Shown here piece by piece: positions 5,999 through 8,149 of a stretch of 8,149 nucleotides of DNA; positions within the stretch are counted from its first letter, which is position 1; every line of letters begins with the position of its first letter. Source of the DNA: Chloroflexota bacterium (lineage in GTDB: Bacteria > Chloroflexota > Anaerolineae > Anaerolineales > Villigracilaceae); the NCBI GenBank assembly GCA_016875755.1, contig VGOX01000076.1, positions 1-8,149 of the forward strand. Direction: 5' to 3'. A program made the translations under genes and the position numbers. The notes beneath the pieces are model-generated. The model was not told where the DNA came from, did not search any database, and was given only the letters and a program-made list of their open reading frames with translations.

Positions 5999-6868
5999 AT
6001 GCACTCACGACGAGCCCTACTCTACATGCCCGGCGACAATTGGAAGATGATCACCAAATCCATTACGCTGGGCGTGGATTCGATTTGCATGGATATGGAA
6101 GATGGCACAGCCGTCAACAAAAAAGCGGAAGCGCGCGCCACGATCGCCAAAGCATTGCAGGAATTGGATTTTGGCACGAGCGAAAAACTGGCGCGCATCA
6201 ACTCGGTCGGTTCGGGTTGGGAGAAGGATGACATTGAAGCGGTCCTGCCGTACAAACCCGATGGCATCGTGATTCCCAAAGTCGAATCGTTTGAACAAGT
6301 TGAATGGGCGAGCAGGATCATCGAAGACGCTGAATTGAAGAACGGCTGGCAGGTCAATTCGATTCGGATTTTGATCGGTGTGGAAACCGCCAAGGGAATT
6401 TTGAATCTCAAGGAAATCGCGTCACATCCGCGGTTGGATGCGATCATCTTCGGCGGCGAAGACTTCGCGGCATCCATTGGCGCGACACGCACAAAGGATG
6501 CGATTGAACTGTTGTATGCGCGTCAGGGGGTCATTGTCGCTTGCGCGGCGTATGACATCCAGCCAATTGATATTGTCACGATTAATTACAAAGATCTGGA
6601 CGCGTTAAAGCTCGAATCGGAATTTGGGGCAAGACTCGGCTTCAGCGGGAAACAGGTCATTCACCCGCATCAAGTCCCCGTGGTGCAGGCGGCGTTCACT
6701 CCGTCCGCTGAAGCGGTTGCATATGCCAAGAGAATCGTCGAGACGTTTGAAGCCAGTCAAAAAGAAGGCAAAGGCGCATACTCGCTCGATGGCAAAATGA
6801 TCGACATGCCGCTGTTGAAGAATGCGCAAAAGGTATTGGCAAGGGCAAAAGCAGACGATAGACCGTAG
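5999..6868 (+). CDS. CLYBL/CitE-type CoA-ester lyase (citramalyl-CoA or HMG-CoA lyase)
   Basis: TIM-barrel, Mg-dependent lyase that cleaves a 3-hydroxyacyl-CoA. Likely substrates are (S)-citramalyl-CoA (to acetyl-CoA and pyruvate) and/or (R)-HMG-CoA (to acetyl-CoA and acetoacetate). In order: LYMPGDNWKM (8-17) for CoA binding; MDMEDGTA (31-38); R67 in ARINS; PKVES (93-97); E129 in VET and D155 in FGGEDFAASIGATR (151-164) as metal ligands; GFSGKQVIHPHQ (214-225); and a C-terminal GKMIDMPLLKNAQ (265-277). D269 in that block matches the aspartate that human CLYBL needs for activity and supplies across subunits. The similarity to human CLYBL as I recall it is strong through the whole 289 residues. 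TAGGAG lies five bases before the ATG. The final ADDRP is encoded inside a palindromic repeat. Malyl-CoA lyase or thioesterase activity is possible. Confidence 0.9.
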   Translation: MHSRRALLYMPGDNWKMITKSITLGVDSICMDMEDGTAVNKKAEARATIAKALQELDFGTSEKLARINSVGSGWEKDDIEAVLPYKPDGIVIPKVESFEQVEWASRIIEDAELKNGWQVNSIRILIGVETAKGILNLKEIASHPRLDAIIFGGEDFAASIGATRTKDAIELLYARQGVIVACAAYDIQPIDIVTINYKDLDALKLESEFGARLGFSGKQVIHPHQVPVVQAAFTPSAEAVAYAKRIVETFEASQKEGKGAYSLDGKMIDMPLLKNAQKVLARAKADDRP

Positions 6869-6898
6869 ACCATCGTCTGCCGTCCACGGTCCATCGTC
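6851..6898. repeat. Palindromic repeat at the 3' end of the lyase gene, two exclusive pairings
   Basis: GCAGACGAT (6851-6859) is the exact reverse complement of ATCGTCTGC (6872-6880). Alternatively GACGATAGACCGT (6854-6866) pairs with ACGGTCCATCGTC (6886-6898) with one mismatch. The two folds share the left arm and cannot both form. CCATCGTC is repeated directly at 6870-6877 and 6891-6898. The lyase stop codon (6866-6868) lies within it. No T-run follows, so simple termination is unlikely. Confidence 0.7.
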
Positions 6899-6915
6899 CA
6901 CTCAAGGAGAATCCA

Positions 6916-7758
6916 TTGCTATCCATCATATTTGGTCTTGCATCCGCGCTCAGTTGGGGCGCGGGTGATTTTACAGGCGGGCTTGCGGCGCGGCGTGTGG
7001 GCGCGTACCGCTCCGTGTTCTATGCCGAAGTTGTCGGCGTCATTTTTCTTTTTATCGTTCTTGCATTCGTCGGTGAACCGCTCCCTGACCGGCGTGCGCA
7101 GATCTTTGCGCTAGTTGCGGGCGCGTTCGGTACGATGGGGCTGATGCTCTTGTATCACTCAATGACCCTCGGCTTGATGAGCATCGCCGCACCCGTCTCC
7201 GCGCTGCTGGCGGCGGCGCTGCCGGTGGCAGTCGGCATGTTCACCGAAGGCTTGCCCGACTTCCTCACCATGATCGGATTTGTCTTCGCGCTCTTCGCGG
7301 TGTGGATGATCTCCCAAAGTGAAGGCAGTGTGACGAATATCCTTTCGCATCTCTCGGACTTGAAACTGCCTCTGCTGGCAGGCATCGGATTTGGCTTCTA
7401 CTTTGTCCTAATGCATCAGGCGACGAAAGATGGCGGCGCGTTTTGGCACATGACCTTTTCGCGTTTTGGTGGCATGGCGTTGATTGTGACCTATCTGCTG
7501 GTGACCCGCTCCTCGTGGAAGATCGACATCTCCGCATTGCCCGTCATCTCTGCAAATGGACTTCTCGATATCGGCGGAAATTACTTTTTCATCCTTGCGG
7601 CTCAGGCAGGGCGGTTGGATGTGGCGTCTGTGCTCAGCTCGCTCTTCCCCGGCGCAACGGTTTTGCTTGCGTGGGTTTTCCTTAAAGAACGTCTCAACCG
7701 CAACCAGTGGATCGGCGTCGGCGCGGCGTTGACCGCGATCATCTTAATGACGATATAA
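6916..7758 (+). CDS. EamA (DMT superfamily) transporter, 280 aa, ten membrane helices
   Basis: An inner-membrane carrier of the drug/metabolite transporter superfamily. It has the typical length and two five-helix repeats; hydrophobic stretches lie near residues 3-20, 32-52, 62-80, 88-108, 115-133, 151-168, 177-196, 207-228, 234-254 and 262-280. The end of the second repeat shows the family pattern LSSLFPGATVLLAWVFLKE (240-258), followed by a last helix. The TTG start at 6916 is supported by AAGGAGA five bases upstream, and hydrophobic helix 1 begins at once. The substrate cannot be read from sequence; family members move amino acids, sugars or metabolites. Its place after the lyase, 47 bases downstream across a palindromic repeat, hints at export or import of a pathway metabolite, but it may simply be a neighbour. 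Confidence 0.88.
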   Translation: MLSIIFGLASALSWGAGDFTGGLAARRVGAYRSVFYAEVVGVIFLFIVLAFVGEPLPDRRAQIFALVAGAFGTMGLMLLYHSMTLGLMSIAAPVSALLAAALPVAVGMFTEGLPDFLTMIGFVFALFAVWMISQSEGSVTNILSHLSDLKLPLLAGIGFGFYFVLMHQATKDGGAFWHMTFSRFGGMALIVTYLLVTRSSWKIDISALPVISANGLLDIGGNYFFILAAQAGRLDVASVLSSLFPGATVLLAWVFLKERLNRNQWIGVGAALTAIILMTI

Positions 7759-7770
7759 GGAGATTGTTTT

Positions 7771-8037
7771 ATGAGTTCAACCTACGAGCATAATTACGCG
7801 TTGCAACAGACACGCTACTTTACTGCTGAAGATCTTGAAGCCAATCGCAAAGGGCAATACTCGCAAGGTCAGGTAGAGCAAGCCGAAACCTTGCGTGAAG
7901 GCGCAAAACAAAATGTTGGGAAATATGAGAACAGGGGTTGGGTCATTTCACTGATCTTTGGCATCGGTGCTCTATTCTTTTGTGTGGTTCTGTATTTTTT
8001 GGGTGTTTTTGATATGTTCCAAAGCATGTTGAACTAA
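7771..8037 (+). CDS. Small single-helix membrane protein (88 aa), function unknown
   Basis: I do not recognise this protein. Residues 1-55 are polar and probably helical, rich in Gln and Glu (FTAEDLEANRKGQYSQGQVEQAE, split as FTAEDLEANRK and GQYSQGQVEQAE). One strong membrane helix follows at about 56-80, then a short tail ending MLN. There is no cleavable signal peptide, so it is probably anchored by its C-terminal helix with the N-terminal part in the cytoplasm. A TAAGGAG sequence overlapping the transporter's stop codon precedes the ATG by seven bases, and the gap is 12 bases. It is therefore very likely co-expressed with the transporter and could be a partner or regulator of it; that is inference only. 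Confidence 0.75.
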   Translation: MSSTYEHNYALQQTRYFTAEDLEANRKGQYSQGQVEQAETLREGAKQNVGKYENRGWVISLIFGIGALFFCVVLYFLGVFDMFQSMLN

Positions 8038-8131
8038 GCGCTTCGCGCAGACTCCCATAAATTACCAAACTGAATAAAGAAATTCGCGCTATATTTTCTT
8101 TTGAAATCAAATTTAAAAAGGAGATATAGCT

Positions 8132-8149
8132 ATGAGTGCGTTAAGGCAA
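8132..8149 (+). CDS. Start of a further gene (six codons, cut by the window end)
   Basis: Only MSALRQ is visible, so the product cannot be named. A clear AAGGAG at 8118-8123, eight bases before the ATG, makes a real start likely. The 94 bases upstream (8038-8131) are AT-rich and hold no gene. TATATT at 8090-8095 could be a -10 box, but no good -35 stands at the right distance, so an own promoter is possible but unproven. Confidence 0.5.

Noticed and set aside
4915..6898. CRISPR array or tandem repeat suggested by several repeats in 2 kb
   Set aside because: The three repeats differ in sequence, are palindromic rather than direct, and are separated by whole genes.
8038..8048. GCGC-TTC-GCGC palindrome just after the small protein gene
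   Set aside because: Four-base arms with a three-base loop and no T-run; too short to call a terminator or operator.

Overview
The window reads as a stretch of bacterial chromosome of intermediate GC content. It carries one long rightward gene cluster (about 519 to 8037) and the edge of a leftward insertion-sequence gene at the left end. Gene style, abundant short palindromic repeats in the gaps and the look of the proteins suggest a Chloroflexota bacterium of the Anaerolineae type. That assignment is an impression from the sequence, not a database result.

Left edge (1-518): the first 42 codons of an IS5-like transposase run off the window on the minus strand. They are separated by only 20 bp, carrying a perfect 6+6 dyad, from a 60-residue two-helix membrane protein on the plus strand. 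A rho-independent terminator (357-403) nested inside a wider inverted repeat then insulates the main cluster.

Main cluster: carboxyltransferase beta subunit of a methylcrotonyl-CoA-type carboxylase (519-2141), DUF1579-like protein (2145-2621), SAM methyltransferase (2637-3410), biotin carboxylase (3410-4915), biotin carrier protein (4979-5491), MaoC-type hydratase (5491-5949), CLYBL/CitE-type CoA-ester lyase (5999-6868), EamA-family transporter (6916-7758), one-helix small protein (7771-8037), and the first six codons of another gene at 8132. Gaps are short. Two junctions overlap by one base (TGATG at 3408-3412, TAATG at 5489-5493), so the set is probably co-transcribed.

Function: carboxylase, MaoC hydratase and CitE-type lyase occur in the same order as in the Mycobacterium tuberculosis accD1-accA1-fadE19-Rv2499c-Rv2498c locus, which serves leucine catabolism and itaconate dissimilation. 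The likely route is 3-methylcrotonyl-CoA to 3-methylglutaconyl-CoA to HMG-CoA to acetyl-CoA plus acetoacetate. The hydratase and lyase could also take itaconyl-CoA through citramalyl-CoA to pyruvate plus acetyl-CoA. The acyl-CoA dehydrogenase of that locus is not in this window.

Most notable: three junctions hold palindromic repeats. One of them, 99 bp long (4915-5013), lies between biotin carboxylase and biotin carrier. The two genes are in the same frame, and the only stop between them is the TAA at 4913-4915, whose last base is the first base of the repeat. This looks like a fused MCC alpha subunit split in two by insertion of a mobile palindrome.
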